DNA of 64,000 nucleotides from Clostridia bacterium (GTDB lineage Bacteria; Bacillota; Clostridia; Oscillospirales; CAG-272). This document shows, in pieces, positions 1 to 9,671 of the stretch (position 1 is the first letter of the stretch; each line of letters starts with the position of its first letter). The position numbers and the translations under genes are program-made. The notes beneath the pieces were generated by a model. The model did no database searches. It had not been told where the DNA came from and worked only from the letters and a program-made list of their open reading frames with translations. Where the stretch lies: assembly GCA_017938205.1 (NCBI GenBank), contig JAGBCA010000014.1, positions 1 through 64,000 on the forward strand, written 5' to 3'.

Positions 1-1
1 A

Positions 2-703
2 AAGCTGATCGGCCGCGCCGTGACGGCAACCTATTGCCCCTTCCGTCCCGATCTTGATGCCTACACGAAGGATAAGGGACGAGAGGAAGGCAGAACGGGC
101 ACCTACAACCAATGGGTGATCGACAACTTAATGGAATATGACGTGCCCGTGATCGATATGTACGACAAGATCTACAAGGGTACGTTTCTCGGCGGCAATC
201 TGACCACCGCATTGAAAAACAAGACGAAGAACGAAAACGGCGGCGCGGTGATCTGGGGCGGCGTGCGTGACACCGAGCAGATGCATAAGGTGGAGACCAC
301 GCAGGTCTACTTCCGCGGCATCGATCCCACCCCCATCCGCGATTTTATCATGACGGGCTACAATACCGTAACGCGCATCGGCAATGCGGTCTGCCTGCCG
401 GGTGACGTTGTGTTCGGTGCGGGCGGCGGCGTTCTCTTCATCCCCTCGCACCTCGTGGAGGAGGTTGTCGGCGGTGCGGCCAAAACGCAGGTGAAGGATC
501 TTTTCGGCTTCGAAATGATCAGCCAAAACAAGTTCACCACCGCGCAGATCGACAAGAACACCTGGACCAAGGAAATGCTCGATCTTCTCATGGACTTTAT
601 CGAGAAGGACGACAGAGCAAAGGACTATCGCGGGCTTGACTGGTCGCAGGAATACGAATACGCGATAAACGGCGATCCCACCGATACGCAAAGCGCACTT
701 TAA
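2..703 (+). CDS. RraA-family protein, C-terminal part (cut by window edge)
   Basis: The reading frame is open to the left edge (KLIGRAVTAT... from base 2), so the true start lies outside the window; the GTG at 20 is only an internal valine. The LIGRA-type turn and the GGVRD segment are typical of the RraA / 4-hydroxy-4-methyl-2-oxoglutarate aldolase fold, which binds a metal and acts on oxo-acids in some members. The usual aDxDGV-like metal segment is replaced here by GAGGGVLFIP, so chemistry cannot be assumed. The long C-terminal tail (about 60 residues, ending DPTDTQSAL) is beyond the minimal RraA core. A GH115-like gene follows 54 bases later on the same strand, suggesting a role in uronate or sugar-acid breakdown; that is inference. 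Confidence 0.75.
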   Translation, partial: KLIGRAVTATYCPFRPDLDAYTKDKGREEGRTGTYNQWVIDNLMEYDVPVIDMYDKIYKGTFLGGNLTTALKNKTKNENGGAVIWGGVRDTEQMHKVETTQVYFRGIDPTPIRDFIMTGYNTVTRIGNAVCLPGDVVFGAGGGVLFIPSHLVEEVVGGAAKTQVKDLFGFEMISQNKFTTAQIDKNTWTKEMLDLLMDFIEKDDRAKDYRGLDWSQEYEYAINGDPTDTQSAL

Positions 704-757
704 ATTCTGCTTTATATTTTCCTATTATTTTTTCGTTTTTAAGCAAAGGAGACCGTT

Positions 758-2728
758 ATGCTTCTTTTTGACACTTCTGCCTGCGTTCCGATCCGTCTTG
801 AAAATCAAAGCCCTTACGTACGCCTTGCCGCACAGGATCTTGCGCGGGATCTTGCGCGTGCAAGCAAGGGCGGGATTTCTCCGAGGCTGATTGACAAGGA
901 GGAGCCTTGGTGCATCGTGATCGAGAAAAACGATCCGAGAATCGAGGATCCGATCGAGGATGAATCCTTTCGCATCCTTGTGCGCGGGCAAAAAATTCGC
1001 ATCTGTGCTCCGACCTACCTCGGCACGATGTGGGGCATCTATACCGTTTCAAAAAAATTTCTCGGCATAGATCCCTGCTATCTTTTTCACGACCTTCCCT
1101 TGGAAAAGAAGGAGCGGTCAGAGATCGAGGATACCGAAATTTTTGAATCCGGAAGCGATTTCGGCTTTCGCGGCGCTTTTATCAACGATGAGGATCTGCT
1201 GACGGGCTGGAGGGACGGAGGCGGAAGGCGGTACATGGATTATCCATGGTACGGCACCACCGTTTCGCCCGACGCTATGGACGCAGTTGTGGAAACCCTT
1301 CTCAGGCTTCGCATCAATCTCGTGATCCCCGCCTCCTTTCTTGACATTGACAATCCACCCGAAAAAATGCTTGCCGACTGTGTGGCGCGGCGCGGCATTT
1401 ACGTATCTCAGCACCATTTGGAGCCGCTGGGGCTTTCGCATTTTACGCTCGAAAATTATTGCAAGCGATACAAAAAGGTCGGGGAATATTCTTATTTGCA
1501 CTCAAAGGAGCTTTTAGAGGAGGCCTGGCGTTATTACGCAGAAAAATGGAGCCAATACGAAAACGTTGTCTGGCAGCTGGGGCTTCGCGGCAAGGCGGAT
1601 CGCCCCGTTTGGGAGGAAGCGATCCCTTCGGAGCGCGAGCTTTGCTCCTACGGAAGCTTTATCAGTGAGGCTACCGAGCGGCAAAGGCAGATCGTTTTGG
1701 AAAAAACGGGCGGCAGGGCGCGGCATTTCACCTCCACGCTCTGGATGGAGGGCTCTTCCCTGATGGAAAAGGGCTATCTTACGGTAAGCGATGACGTTTG
1801 CCTTGTTTTCTCGGATAACGGACCGAATCAGATGTTCGGGAACGAATATCTCGGCACGAAAAGGCGCGAGGGCGGACGCTACGGCATTTATTACCATCTG
1901 CAATATTTTAACATCGGGCCGCACCTTGCACCCCAGACCGGCATAGAAAAAATTCGCTACAACATAACGAAGGCATACAACGAAGGTGACCGCGCTTACT
2001 GCATTCTCAACGTCTCCAATATACGAGAGTTCACCCTTGAGCTTTCGGCGGCGGCAGGGATGCTGTGGAGCGTAAAAAGCGAAAAGGATTATATTGCGAG
2101 TTATTGCAAGCGCGCATACGGAGGTCATGCAAAGGAAGCCGAGACCTTGATCGGCCGATATTTTGATCTTTCACCCGTGCTTCCCACGGAGCTGCTTTGC
2201 AACGTGCACGCAAAGTATTTTAATTACAATTATAAAGAAAAGGCCGAGGGGATCAAAAATTTCGTATTGAAGGACGGCCTGATCCTTTCCTTCGGCGGTG
2301 AGATCGTTGACAGCTTTCATGAGCGCTTGGAAAACAGCTTTTATGAAAAAATTTATGAGCAGCTTCTGATTGCCGAGCAGGGCTACGCAAGGCTTTGCGA
2401 GGATTTTGAAGCCTTCATCGGCGGCCTGGACATCGCACGCGCGCAGCATGCCCGTGCTACCTTCGCTCTTTACGCCAAAACGTTAGAGAGCTTCTATCTT
2501 TGGTACGTCCGCCTTTACGAGGCGAAGATCGCACACGACAAGAATGAGGGCGAAAAAGCGAAGGAAAAGCTGCTTTTTGCTTGTGCGGCGCTGCAGAATT
2601 ATCTTGAAATACGAAAATGCGCGGAATACGGAATTTTCAAAAACTGGTATCGCGAGGAAACGAAGCTGAACGTGAAGGAAAGGCTCTCCGCCACGCGCGC
2701 GCTTCTTGCCGGCATCACGGCGGATTAA
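758..2728 (+). CDS. GH115-like glycoside hydrolase (putative alpha-glucuronidase)
   Basis: 656 residues, started at an ATG preceded by AAAGGAG at about 745. The order of features resembles GH115 xylan alpha-1,2-glucuronidases: an N-terminal alpha/beta domain (about 1-120) with YLGTMWGIYTVSKKFLGI, then a barrel with GFRGAFINDEDLLTGW and LVFSDNGPNQMF, and a helical C-terminal region (about 480-656). GH115 enzymes are usually longer because of a further beta-sandwich domain, which appears to be missing. No signal peptide is visible, so it would act in the cytoplasm on imported aldouronic oligosaccharides. It closes the left-hand transcription unit and is followed by a strong terminator. The family call is by motif resemblance only; an unassigned relative of GH115 is the main alternative. 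Confidence 0.65.
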   Translation: MLLFDTSACVPIRLENQSPYVRLAAQDLARDLARASKGGISPRLIDKEEPWCIVIEKNDPRIEDPIEDESFRILVRGQKIRICAPTYLGTMWGIYTVSKKFLGIDPCYLFHDLPLEKKERSEIEDTEIFESGSDFGFRGAFINDEDLLTGWRDGGGRRYMDYPWYGTTVSPDAMDAVVETLLRLRINLVIPASFLDIDNPPEKMLADCVARRGIYVSQHHLEPLGLSHFTLENYCKRYKKVGEYSYLHSKELLEEAWRYYAEKWSQYENVVWQLGLRGKADRPVWEEAIPSERELCSYGSFISEATERQRQIVLEKTGGRARHFTSTLWMEGSSLMEKGYLTVSDDVCLVFSDNGPNQMFGNEYLGTKRREGGRYGIYYHLQYFNIGPHLAPQTGIEKIRYNITKAYNEGDRAYCILNVSNIREFTLELSAAAGMLWSVKSEKDYIASYCKRAYGGHAKEAETLIGRYFDLSPVLPTELLCNVHAKYFNYNYKEKAEGIKNFVLKDGLILSFGGEIVDSFHERLENSFYEKIYEQLLIAEQGYARLCEDFEAFIGGLDIARAQHARATFALYAKTLESFYLWYVRLYEAKIAHDKNEGEKAKEKLLFACAALQNYLEIRKCAEYGIFKNWYREETKLNVKERLSATRALLAGITAD

Positions 2729-2735
2729 GGCATAT

Positions 2736-2796
2736 ATCCTCTTCGTCTATGCATTTGCTTCTTTTGTGAAAGTTGCATAGGCGGGGCGGATTTTTT
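2736..2796 (+). terminator. Rho-independent terminator after the GH115-like gene
   Basis: Arms 2736-2753 and 2774-2791 pair over 18 positions with one mismatch and three G-U pairs, around a 20-base loop. A run of T (2791-2796) follows. It separates the glycosidase from the pyrimidine operon. Confidence 0.8.
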
Positions 2797-2832
2797 ATAT
2801 ATTTTTTCTCGCGACAAAATATGAGATAAAAC

Positions 2833-2861
2833 TTGACTTTTGGATATGGATATGATATAAT
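2833..2861 (+). promoter_or_regulatory. Sigma-A type promoter of the pyrimidine operon
   Basis: TTGACT (2833-2838), 17 bases, then TATAAT (2856-2861). The start would be near 2868, leaving a leader of only about 36 bases before pyrC. That is too short for a PyrR-type attenuator, so leader-based UMP control is unlikely here. Confidence 0.85.
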
Positions 2862-2903
2862 ACCTTAGATAATAAAATGTGAAGATGCGAAAGGAGAGCC
2901 ATT

Positions 2904-4133
2904 ATGTTTTATCCGAACGAACAGCAGATGCGAGATAATATGCTCCGTTCTCTTTCCGCCGCTACTACCACTATCCCCGTTTCCCCTTTTCTTTCTTCTT
3001 TTTCGAAATACGTTGTTTTTCCCGGTTTTGTTGATGTGCACGTACATCTTCGAGAGCCGGGTTATTTTTATAAAGAGACGATGGAGACCGGAACGAGGGC
3101 TTGTGCGGCCGGCGGCTATACCCGCGTGATGAGTATGCCAAATCTCTCGCCCGTGCCGGATTCGCTCGCGAATCTCAATGTGCAAAGAGAGATCATAGAG
3201 AAAAAGGCCTGCATTTTCGTGCATCCTTACGGTTCGATCACCAAGGGACAAGCGGGTGAGATGCTTTCCGATATGGAGGATATGGCTCCCTACGTTGCCG
3301 GCTTTTCGGACGATGGGCGCGGCGTTCAGAGCGACGATATGATGCGAAGGGCAATGCTGGAGGCCAAGAGGCTAGGCAAGATCATCGTTGCCCACTGCGA
3401 GGACAATTCCCTTCTGCGCGGCGGCTACATTCACGACGGCGAATACGCCAAGGCGCACGGACACCGCGGCATCTGCTCCGAGAGTGAGTGGGGACAGATC
3501 GCACGCGATCTGGAGCTTGTGAGGGAGACCGGCTGTGCCTACCACGTTTGCCATATTTCGACCAAGGAGAGCGTTGCGCTGATACGCAAGGCGAAGGCCG
3601 AGGGGCTTGACGTTACCTGCGAGACCGCACCGCATTACCTGATTTTAGACGATACCTGCCTTGAGGAGGACGGGCGCTTTAAAATGAATCCGCCGCTCCG
3701 CTCCCCCGAGGACAGAGAAGCGCTCGTGGAGGGCCTCATTGACGGAACGATCGACATGATCGCGACCGACCATGCGCCGCACAGCAGAGAGGAAAAGGGC
3801 CGCGGGCTTGAAAAGAGCCTGATGGGCGTGGTTGGTATAGAGACGGCGTTTGCCTGCGTTTATACCTACCTTGTGAAGCCGGGAACTGTTTCGCTTGAGC
3901 GCGTGATCGATGCGCTTTCGACCCGCCCGAGAGAGAGATTTTCTCTTCCCTTTGCGGATGAATACTGCGTTTTCGATCTCGAGAGCGAATACGAGATCGA
4001 TCCCGGAAAATTCAAATCGCTCGGCAGGGCTACTCCCTTTGCGGGAGAGCGCGTGTTCGGCAAGTGTATGCTCACCACAATCGACGGAAAAATCGTTCAC
4101 CAAAATCTTGATTCAATTACGGAGGATAAATAA
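2904..4133 (+). CDS. pyrC: Dihydroorotase
   Basis: 409 residues. It catalyses reversible ring closure of carbamoyl-aspartate to dihydroorotate, the third step of UMP synthesis. The amidohydrolase metal motif DVHVHLREPG (His46, His48) lies near the N-terminus and ATDHAPHS (Asp289) near the C-terminus, as in class I dihydroorotases. The start has GAAAGGAG at 2889-2896. The N-terminal ~38 residues are serine/threonine-rich and shorter than a usual amidohydrolase beta-sandwich, so the N-terminal composite domain looks reduced. It opens the pyrimidine operon; one base separates its TAA from the carB ATG, implying translational coupling. Confidence 0.93.
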   Translation: MFYPNEQQMRDNMLRSLSAATTTIPVSPFLSSFSKYVVFPGFVDVHVHLREPGYFYKETMETGTRACAAGGYTRVMSMPNLSPVPDSLANLNVQREIIEKKACIFVHPYGSITKGQAGEMLSDMEDMAPYVAGFSDDGRGVQSDDMMRRAMLEAKRLGKIIVAHCEDNSLLRGGYIHDGEYAKAHGHRGICSESEWGQIARDLELVRETGCAYHVCHISTKESVALIRKAKAEGLDVTCETAPHYLILDDTCLEEDGRFKMNPPLRSPEDREALVEGLIDGTIDMIATDHAPHSREEKGRGLEKSLMGVVGIETAFACVYTYLVKPGTVSLERVIDALSTRPRERFSLPFADEYCVFDLESEYEIDPGKFKSLGRATPFAGERVFGKCMLTTIDGKIVHQNLDSITEDK

Positions 4134-4134
4134 A

Positions 4135-7100
4135 ATGGCAAAAAGAACTGACTTAAAGAAGATCCTGATCATCGGATCGGGTCCCATCATCATCGGCCAG
4201 GCCGCAGAGTTTGACTATGCGGGCACGCAGGCCTGCCTTGCACTCAAGGAGGAGGGCTACGAGGTCGTGCTCGTGAACTCCAACCCTGCCACCATTATGA
4301 CCGATACCACCATTGCGGACAAGGTCTACATGGAGCCCTTGACCTTGGAATACGTTGCCAAGATCCTCCGCTACGAGCGTCCCGATGCCATCCTTCCCGG
4401 CATCGGCGGACAGACCGGCCTGAACCTTGCAATGCAGCTTGAAAAGAAGGGCATCCTCGCAGAATGCGGCGTTGAGCTTCTCGGAACGAGCAGCGAGAGC
4501 ATTGAAAGAGCCGAGGACAGAGAGCTCTTTAAGGAGCTTTGCCAATCCATCGGCGAGCCCGTTATCCCCTCCGAGATCACCTACTCTTTGGAGGAAGCGA
4601 AGGAAGCGGCCAAGCGCATCGGTTATCCCGTGGTTCTGCGCCCTGCCTTCACCCTTGGCGGTACGGGCGGTGGCTTTGCCTACAATGAAAATGAGCTGAT
4701 CGCCATTGGAACGAACGCATTCAAGCTCTCCCCCGTGCACCAGGTTCTTGTGGAAAAGAGCGTGAAGGGCTACAAGGAGATCGAGTTTGAGGTTATGCGC
4801 GATTCGAACGACCATGCCATCACCATCTGCGGCATGGAGAACATCGATCCCGTCGGCGTTCACACCGGTGACTCTCTGGTGGTTGCTCCCATTATGACGC
4901 TTTCGGATGCCGACCGCAAGATGCTCAACGACAGCGCGATCAAGATCATTCGCGAGCTGAAGATCGCAGGCGGCTGCAACGTGCAGTTTGCGCTGAATCC
5001 CACCACCTCCGAATACTATCTGATCGAGGTCAACCCCCGCGTTTCCCGTTCCTCTGCCCTTGCTTCGAAGGCAAGCGGCTACCCCATTGCGCGCGTAACG
5101 GCAAAGATCGCCGTTGGTATGCTTTTGGAGGACATTAAAATTGCAAACACGAATGCGGCCTTTGAGCCCGCTCTTGATTACGTGATCGCGAAGCTGCCCC
5201 GCTTCCCCTTCGATAAATTCACGACTGCCTCCAACCACCTTGGTACGCAGATGAAGGCAACGGGTGAGGTCATGGGCATCGGCTCGAATCTCGAGGAGTG
5301 TCTGCTTAAGGGTATTCGCTCGCTTGAGGTTGGCGTAAACCATATCTATCACCACAAGTTCGATGATATGACCGACGACGAGCTTCGCACTTACATCTCC
5401 GAATTCCGCGACGACAACATTTTTGCGATCGCAGAGTTGATCTACCGCGGTGCTACCGTGGAGGAGATCCACGAGATCACGCAGATCACCTCCTTCTTCC
5501 TGCAGGCGATTAAAAATATCGTGGATATGGAGGAAAACCTCAAGGCGCACGCCTTTGATATCAAGGTTCTGACCGCGGCAAAGAAAATGGGCTTCTCGGA
5601 CAAATACGTTGCGAGAATGTGGAAGTGCGGCGAGCTTGACGTGTACGATTTCAGAAAGGAGCATAAGCTCTTCCCCGTATTCAAGATGGTTGACACCTGC
5701 CACACGGGTGCTTATATTCCTTACTTCTACTCCTCTTACTCAGGCGAGAACGCATCCGTGCTGACCGATAAGAAGAAGATCGTTGTGCTCGGCGCAGGCC
5801 CGATCCGTATCGGTCAGGGCGTTGAGTTTGACTACTCCACGGTGCACGCCGTGCAGACCATCAAGAAGTCCGGCTACGAGGCGATCATCATTAACAACAA
5901 CCCCGAGACCGTTTCGACCGACTATACCACGGCAGACAAGCTTTATTTCGAGCCGCTTACCCCCGAGGACGTTATGAACATCATCGAGTTTGAAAAGCCC
6001 GAGGGTGTGATTGCTTCGCTTGGCGGTCAGACTGCCATCAACCTTGCAGATCCACTGATGCGCCGTGGCGTTAAGATCATCGGAACGGACTGCGAAGCCA
6101 TTGAGCGCGCGGAAAACCGCGACTCCTTTGAAAAGATCCTCACCGAGCTGAACATTCCTCAGCCGCAGGGCTGTGCCGTTACGAAGATCGAGGACGGCGT
6201 TGCCGCCGCAAAACGCATCGGGTATCCCGTGCTCGTGCGCCCCAGCTTCGTGCTTGGCGGCCGCGCAATGCAGATCGTTGGTGACGAGCAGCAGTTGCGC
6301 CACTATCTTAAGACTGCCGTTGAAATTGATGAGGACAAGCCCGTTCTCGTTGACAAATATATCGTCGGCAAGGAGGTTGAGGTGGATGCGATCTGCGATG
6401 GCAGAAACGTATTCGTTCCCGGCATTATGGAGCTCGTTGAGAGAACGGGTATCCACTCCGGTGACTCCATCAGCGTTTATCCTCCCTTCTCGATCTCCGA
6501 CAAGGTAAAGGGCACGATCCTGCAATACGCAAAGGCACTCGGCCTTGGCATCGGCATCGTTGGTCTTTACAACATTCAGTTCATCGTTGACAAGAACGAT
6601 AACGTATTCATCATCGAGGTCAACCCCCGCTCCTCGCGTACCGTTCCCTTCCTTTCGAAGGCAACCGGTTACAGCCTTGCGGACCTTGCAACCGAGGTCA
6701 TCCTCGGCAAGAGCCTCAAGGAGCTTGGGATCTTCGATATTTATCCCGAGGAAAAGAATCGTTGGTACGTAAAGGTACCCGTATTCTCCTACAACAAGCT
6801 TGCAGGTCTTGACGCATATCTTTCTCCCGAGATGAAGTCCACCGGCGAGGCCATCGGCTACGACGACAAGCGCAACCGCGCTATGTATAAGGCTCTGCAG
6901 GCCTCCGGCATGAAGCTGCAGAACTACGGTACGGTATTTGCTACCATTGCAGACAGCGATAAAGAGGAGGCTCTGCCTCTCATTCGCCGCTTCTACAACC
7001 TCGGCTTCAACATCCAGGCAACCAAGGGAACGGGAGAATTTTTGAAGCAGAACGGCATCCGCACACACATTCTCGGCAAGATCAGCGACGGCTGCGAGGA

Positions 7101-7311
7101 GATCCCCGAGGCGATCCGCAAGGGCTATATCGCCTATATCATCAATACCAGCGAGATCAGCAACTCCGGCCATTCGGAAAAGGACGGATCGCAGATCCGC
7201 CGCCTTGCAACCGAAAACAACTGCAATCTCTTCACCTCTCTGGACACCGTTTCCACCCTGCTCGACGTTCTGGAGGAGACCACGCTCTGCATCTCTACCA
7301 TTGACGCATAA
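4135..7311 (+). CDS. carB: Carbamoyl-phosphate synthase large subunit
   Basis: 1058 residues, the normal length for CarB. It has the duplicated carboxyphosphate and carbamate halves: IIGSGPIIIGQAAEFDYAGT near the start and VVLGAGPIRIGQGVEFDYST in the second half, each followed by an ATP-grasp domain (IEVNPRVSRSSALASKA and IEVNPRSSRTVPF). A C-terminal MGS-like allosteric domain occupies about 930-1058. It makes carbamoyl phosphate from bicarbonate, ammonia and two ATP for pyrimidines and arginine. The ATG at 4135 gives the canonical MAKRTDLKKILIIGSG start; an in-frame ATG at 3910 inside pyrC is rejected. The glutaminase subunit gene carA is not adjacent and not anywhere in this window. Confidence 0.97.
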   Translation: MAKRTDLKKILIIGSGPIIIGQAAEFDYAGTQACLALKEEGYEVVLVNSNPATIMTDTTIADKVYMEPLTLEYVAKILRYERPDAILPGIGGQTGLNLAMQLEKKGILAECGVELLGTSSESIERAEDRELFKELCQSIGEPVIPSEITYSLEEAKEAAKRIGYPVVLRPAFTLGGTGGGFAYNENELIAIGTNAFKLSPVHQVLVEKSVKGYKEIEFEVMRDSNDHAITICGMENIDPVGVHTGDSLVVAPIMTLSDADRKMLNDSAIKIIRELKIAGGCNVQFALNPTTSEYYLIEVNPRVSRSSALASKASGYPIARVTAKIAVGMLLEDIKIANTNAAFEPALDYVIAKLPRFPFDKFTTASNHLGTQMKATGEVMGIGSNLEECLLKGIRSLEVGVNHIYHHKFDDMTDDELRTYISEFRDDNIFAIAELIYRGATVEEIHEITQITSFFLQAIKNIVDMEENLKAHAFDIKVLTAAKKMGFSDKYVARMWKCGELDVYDFRKEHKLFPVFKMVDTCHTGAYIPYFYSSYSGENASVLTDKKKIVVLGAGPIRIGQGVEFDYSTVHAVQTIKKSGYEAIIINNNPETVSTDYTTADKLYFEPLTPEDVMNIIEFEKPEGVIASLGGQTAINLADPLMRRGVKIIGTDCEAIERAENRDSFEKILTELNIPQPQGCAVTKIEDGVAAAKRIGYPVLVRPSFVLGGRAMQIVGDEQQLRHYLKTAVEIDEDKPVLVDKYIVGKEVEVDAICDGRNVFVPGIMELVERTGIHSGDSISVYPPFSISDKVKGTILQYAKALGLGIGIVGLYNIQFIVDKNDNVFIIEVNPRSSRTVPFLSKATGYSLADLATEVILGKSLKELGIFDIYPEEKNRWYVKVPVFSYNKLAGLDAYLSPEMKSTGEAIGYDDKRNRAMYKALQASGMKLQNYGTVFATIADSDKEEALPLIRRFYNLGFNIQATKGTGEFLKQNGIRTHILGKISDGCEEIPEAIRKGYIAYIINTSEISNSGHSEKDGSQIRRLATENNCNLFTSLDTVSTLLDVLEETTLCISTIDA

Positions 7312-7322
7312 GGAGTTACGAC

Positions 7323-8054
7323 GTGAAGCAAGTATTTTTTGAAATTCTCTCGCAAGAGGTCATTGCCAAGGACGTTATGAAGATGGTTCTTGGCGGTGAC
7401 ACCTCCGAGATACAAGGAAGCGGCGGCTTCGTTAATATAAAAATTGACGGGCTCTTCCTTCGCAGACCGATCTCGGTTTGTGATTATGACAGCCATACGC
7501 TAACTTTAATTTACAAAATCGTTGGTTCCGGCACAGAAAAGCTCTCCAAAATGGAGAACGGAACCGTGCTCGATGTGCTGACAGGTCTTGGCAACGGATA
7601 CGATATTTCAAAGGCCGGTGACACGCCGCTTCTGATCGGCGGCGGCGTTGGTGTTCCCCCGCTTTACAAGCTTTGTAAGCTTCTTATGGCAGAGGGAAAG
7701 ACGCCGACCGTGATCCTTGGCTTTAACTCCGCATGTGACGTTTTTTATGAAGGAGAATTTCAGGCACTCGGTGCAAGGGTTCTCGTTACCACGGCGGACG
7801 GCACGTACGGCACGAAGGGCTTCGTTACGAGCGTGATGGATGGGCTTGACTATTCCTATTTCTATACCTGCGGCCCCGAGCCGATGCTGAAGGCCGTGCA
7901 TAAGGCAACGAAAACAAGCGGACAGATGAGCTTTGAGGAAAGAATGGGCTGCGGCTTCGGCGCCTGCATGGGCTGCTCCTGCAAGACGCTGACCGGATAT
8001 AAGCGCATCTGCAAGGAAGGCCCTGTGATGGAAAAGGAGGAGATCTTATGGTGA
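7323..8054 (+). CDS. pyrK: Dihydroorotate dehydrogenase electron-transfer subunit
   Basis: 243 residues, GTG start with AAGGAG upstream. PyrK is the FAD and [2Fe-2S] subunit that passes electrons from PyrD to NAD+ in class 1B dihydroorotate dehydrogenase. The N-terminal half is a ferredoxin-reductase-like FAD domain (FLRRPISVCDY), followed by an NAD-binding region (LLIGGGVGVPPLYKL). The C-terminus carries the cluster motif CGFGACMGC with a later Cys in RICKEGP. Its end overlaps the pyrD start by 7 bases, so the two subunits are translationally coupled, as is usual. Confidence 0.95.
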   Translation: MKQVFFEILSQEVIAKDVMKMVLGGDTSEIQGSGGFVNIKIDGLFLRRPISVCDYDSHTLTLIYKIVGSGTEKLSKMENGTVLDVLTGLGNGYDISKAGDTPLLIGGGVGVPPLYKLCKLLMAEGKTPTVILGFNSACDVFYEGEFQALGARVLVTTADGTYGTKGFVTSVMDGLDYSYFYTCGPEPMLKAVHKATKTSGQMSFEERMGCGFGACMGCSCKTLTGYKRICKEGPVMEKEEILW

Positions 8055-8965
8055 ATACGAAGATAAACCTCTCGGGGCTTTTGCTCGATAACCCTGTGCT
8101 TTGCGCAAGCGGTACGTTTGGCTACGGCTACGAATTTGCCGAGCTTTATGACATCAACTGCCTTGGATCGTTCTCCTTCAAGGGTACGACCAAGGAGCCT
8201 CGCTTCGGCAACCCTACGCCCCGCATTGCGGAAACGCCGATGGGTATGATCAATAGCGTGGGACTGCAGAATCCCGGTGTGGAAAAGGTGATCTCCGAGG
8301 AGCTTCCGAAGCTGCGCCGTGTATTTCACAAGCCTGTGATCGCAAATATCGGCGGCTTTACCTTTGAAGAATATACCGAGGTGGCTTCCCTTCTTGATAA
8401 GGAAGAGGGGGTTGGCCTTCTTGAGATCAACATCAGCTGTCCGAACGTGCATGGCGGCGGTATGGGCTTCGGTACTTCGGCAGAGACTGCGGCAGAGGTT
8501 ACGCGCCGCGTGAAGGCTGTTACCACTAAGCCCGTTTACATCAAGCTTACCCCCAACGTGACGGACATCGTTTCGATCGCAAAGGCCTGCGAGGATGCAG
8601 GCGCCGACGGCATCAGCATGATCAATACTCTGCTTGGTATGCGTATCGATCTGAAAAAGAAAAAGCCGATCATCGCGAATAAAATGGGTGGCTTTTCCGG
8701 CCCTGCCATCTTCCCCGTTGCTCTTCGTATGATCTACCAGGTCTACGAGGCGGTGAAAATTCCGATTATCGGTATGGGCGGTGTTACGAGCGCGGAGGAC
8801 GTGATCGAAATGATGCTTGCAGGTGCAAGTGCCGTGCAGATCGGCGCGCAAAACCTCGTGAATCCCTTCGCGGCGAAGGAGATCGTGGAGGCATTGCCCT
8901 CCGTGATGGAAAAATACGGAATTGAAAATCTTGAATCTATTATAGGAGGTGCCCACCGTGGGTAA
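8048..8965 (+). CDS. pyrD: Dihydroorotate dehydrogenase catalytic subunit (class 1B)
   Basis: 305 residues. It oxidises dihydroorotate to orotate using FMN and hands electrons to PyrK. Recognisable segments are ASGTFGYG near the N-terminus, the active-site NISCPNVHGGG with the catalytic Cys of class 1B enzymes, and the FMN phosphate loop IIGMGGVTSAEDVIEMMLAGA. An AAGGAGGAG ribosome site lies inside the end of pyrK. The last codons overlap the start of pyrF by 8 bases. Confidence 0.96.
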   Translation: MVNTKINLSGLLLDNPVLCASGTFGYGYEFAELYDINCLGSFSFKGTTKEPRFGNPTPRIAETPMGMINSVGLQNPGVEKVISEELPKLRRVFHKPVIANIGGFTFEEYTEVASLLDKEEGVGLLEINISCPNVHGGGMGFGTSAETAAEVTRRVKAVTTKPVYIKLTPNVTDIVSIAKACEDAGADGISMINTLLGMRIDLKKKKPIIANKMGGFSGPAIFPVALRMIYQVYEAVKIPIIGMGGVTSAEDVIEMMLAGASAVQIGAQNLVNPFAAKEIVEALPSVMEKYGIENLESIIGGAHRG

Positions 8966-9656
8966 GGACGTTATTATTGCTTGCGACTTCGCAAGCAAGG
9001 AGGAGGTTCTCTCTTTCCTCGACAAATTTCAAGGCAGAAAGCCCTACGTGAAGATCGGCATGGAGCTTTTCTATGCCGCAGGTCCCGAGATCGTGAAGGA
9101 GATCAAAGCAAGAGGTCACAAGATCTTTCTTGACCTGAAGCTTCACGATATTCCCAACACCGTAAAAAAGGCAATGCACGTGCTCTCTTCCCTCGACGTG
9201 GATATGTGCAACCTGCACGCATCCGGCACGGTCGCTATGATGGAGGCTGCCCTTGAGGGACTCGTTCGTCCCGACGGAACGCGCCCGCTTCTCATTGCCG
9301 TTACGCAGCTGACCTCGACCAGCCAGGAAAGAATGGAAAGCGATCTGCTGATCAAGGAGCCCTTGGATCAGGTCGTGCTTCACTATGCTTCCTGCGCAAA
9401 GAAAGCAGGGCTTGATGGCGTTGTTTGCTCTCCTCTGGAGGCAGGCACGGTGCATAGCCACTGCGGCAAGGATTTTCTGACCGTTACCCCCGGCGTTCGC
9501 TTTGCGGACGGCGATATTGGCGACCAGGTTCGCGTTACCACGCCTGCAAAGGCGAAGGAGATCGGCTCTGACTATATCGTTGTCGGCCGTCCGATCACCG
9601 CTGCCGCCGATCCCGTAGCCGCATACGAAAGATGCGTTAAAGAATTTTGTGACTGA
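8958..9656 (+). CDS. pyrF: Orotidine 5'-phosphate decarboxylase
   Basis: 232 residues from the GTG at 8958, chosen because AGGAGGT lies 7 bases upstream; a GTG at 8949 would sit inside that ribosome site. It converts OMP to UMP. The catalytic Asp-Lys-Asp tetrad region is visible as FLDLKLHDIPNTV, and the phosphate-gripping C-terminal loop as VTPGVRFADGD and YIVVGRPITAAADP. Length and motif order match the short bacterial form. Confidence 0.94.
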   Translation: MGKDVIIACDFASKEEVLSFLDKFQGRKPYVKIGMELFYAAGPEIVKEIKARGHKIFLDLKLHDIPNTVKKAMHVLSSLDVDMCNLHASGTVAMMEAALEGLVRPDGTRPLLIAVTQLTSTSQERMESDLLIKEPLDQVVLHYASCAKKAGLDGVVCSPLEAGTVHSHCGKDFLTVTPGVRFADGDIGDQVRVTTPAKAKEIGSDYIVVGRPITAAADPVAAYERCVKEFCD

Positions 9657-9671
9657 GAAGGAGAATAAAAA

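Noticed and set aside
2862-2903. Riboswitch or PyrR attenuator before pyrC
   Set aside because: The leader is only about 36 bases and no antiterminator/terminator pair is present.
3910-4134. Upstream start for carB at 3910
   Set aside because: It would add 75 residues read from pyrC in another frame. The ATG at 4135 gives the exact CarB N-terminus.
4153-7173. Two long minus-strand frames (516 and 477 codons) opposite carB
   Set aside because: They are antisense shadows of a strongly conserved gene, have no ribosome sites and no recognisable protein motifs. Codon bias of carB keeps the opposite frame open.
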